DNA of 64,000 nt, taken from Autumnicola psychrophila. Lineage in GTDB: Bacteria; Bacteroidota; Bacteroidia; Flavobacteriales; Flavobacteriaceae. Every line of letters begins with the position of its first letter. Within the stretch, counting starts at the first letter, position 1. Position numbers and translations under genes: made by a program. Positions 63,544-64,000 of this stretch are shown here, piece after piece. The notes beneath the pieces were generated by a model. It searched no databases, had not been told where the DNA came from, and worked only from the letters and a program-made list of their open reading frames with translations. The DNA lies in contig NZ_JAVRHN010000004.1 of the NCBI RefSeq assembly GCF_031846645.1, positions 124,001 through 188,000 on the forward strand, given 5' to 3'.

Positions 63544-64000
63544 TTAATTAATGGCTAATTCAACTGATGTCGCTTTAGTTCTGTCAATTCTTACAATTTT
63601 AGTTTTGTTTCCGTTTTCCAATTTAAGGCGGTAAAATTCTTTATCTATACGGCCGTCTCTACCCCTGGCTATGTGAAGACTTTTTACAATGTTCCAGCCT
63701 TTATAGTCTCTGTATATCTCATGAGAAAGATCATTGGGTAGCTTTATATTTCGAAACCTCTGATACATTTTAACCATTTTGCCTTCTTTGTCAAAATCTA
63801 CTTTCAGCATTCCTTTTCGGGATACAAAGCTCACCTGGCATGCATCCAAATCTTTATCTTTTAACTCCAGTATAAAATGATTAACATCAAAGTTTTTTTT
63901 CATAAACGTTAATGGATTCAATTCAAATTCTCCATTATAAATTTCATTTATACTAAATGAATATACATCCCCGCTATTCGTAAGATTTGAAGAATAGGGA
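63544..64000 (-). CDS. Partial hypothetical protein running off the right edge
   Basis: The frame stays open from 63544 up to base 64000, so only the C-terminal 151 or so residues are seen. The TTG at 63919-63921 is not needed as a start because coding-like sequence (SINEIYNGEFELNPLTF) continues upstream. The visible part has a repeated strand-turn pattern (GMLKVDFDKEGKMVKMYQRF, LPNDLSHEIYRDYKGW, FYRLKLENGNKTKIVRID) that resembles PepSY-like/DUF2874 periplasmic domains. Function unknown. Confidence 0.65.
   Translation of the reverse strand, partial: PYSSNLTNSGDVYSFSINEIYNGEFELNPLTFMKKNFDVNHFILELKDKDLDACQVSFVSRKGMLKVDFDKEGKMVKMYQRFRNIKLPNDLSHEIYRDYKGWNIVKSLHIARGRDGRIDKEFYRLKLENGNKTKIVRIDRTKATSVELAIN

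Noticed and set aside
1..64000. CRISPR arrays, tRNA, rRNA and prophage genes
   Set aside because: I looked for regularly spaced repeats, cloverleaf-like sequences and phage proteins and saw none.

Overview
The window looks like chromosome of a marine or halophilic Flavobacteriaceae (Bacteroidota), perhaps near Gramella, Salegentibacter or Zunongwangia; the family-level placement is inference. The reasons are an AT-rich genome with few Shine-Dalgarno sequences, the N-acyl arginine pathway (ArgF' plus a M20 deacylase), HisKA_2/TPR and LytTR signalling proteins, PL10 and GH78 enzymes, and dispersed palindromes typical of flavobacteria.

Layout. 1-0.4 kb: the 3' end of leuB, converging on the arginine operon. 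0.7-10 kb (minus strand): a nine-gene run in transcription order GNAT acetyltransferase, argG, argC, proC, argD, argF', argB, argE', argH, with palindromic repeats in three gaps. 10.4-17.1 kb (minus): ilvD-ilvB-ilvN-ilvC-ilvA for isoleucine and valine. 17.1-27.6 kb: a gene-poor, partly decayed stretch with a GH78 rhamnosidase-like protein, an aldo/keto reductase, a membrane-anchored metallo-beta-lactamase-fold hydrolase, a VOC protein, a PL10 pectate lyase, a dead IS3-family element and a stranded LacI-type palindrome. It reads as the remains of a pectin-use region without SusC/SusD.

27.7-39 kb is the accessory core. A LytTR response regulator precedes a tight seven-gene operon of exported NTF2-like and alpha/beta-barrel-like proteins with a cytosolic dehydrogenase and a RidA protein. 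A convergent TPR sensor kinase closes it. Then come a DUF4242/cyclase-like/AraC three-part regulator, a cupin and a flavin-linked oxidase. This is the best candidate for an undescribed small-molecule pathway. One operon gene carries an in-frame amber codon.

39-50 kb: an ion channel with an odd selectivity filter, a DUF4256 protein, an NtrB/NtrC-like pair, a Cys-rich microprotein, glutamate dehydrogenase, a Rnk/GreA-like factor and a five-PAS kinase. 50.1-50.25 kb holds a clear cobalamin riboswitch with no gene downstream. 50.5-53.5 kb is a PepSY/DUF4198 operon with a palindrome in its promoter region, probably for iron. 55-61 kb is a complete RND efflux operon, followed by a LytS/LytTR pair and a partial gene at the right edge.

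Across several gene-free gaps a short motif close to TCCAAAATGGCAATTATCGA recurs in both orientations. No standard feature type explains it.
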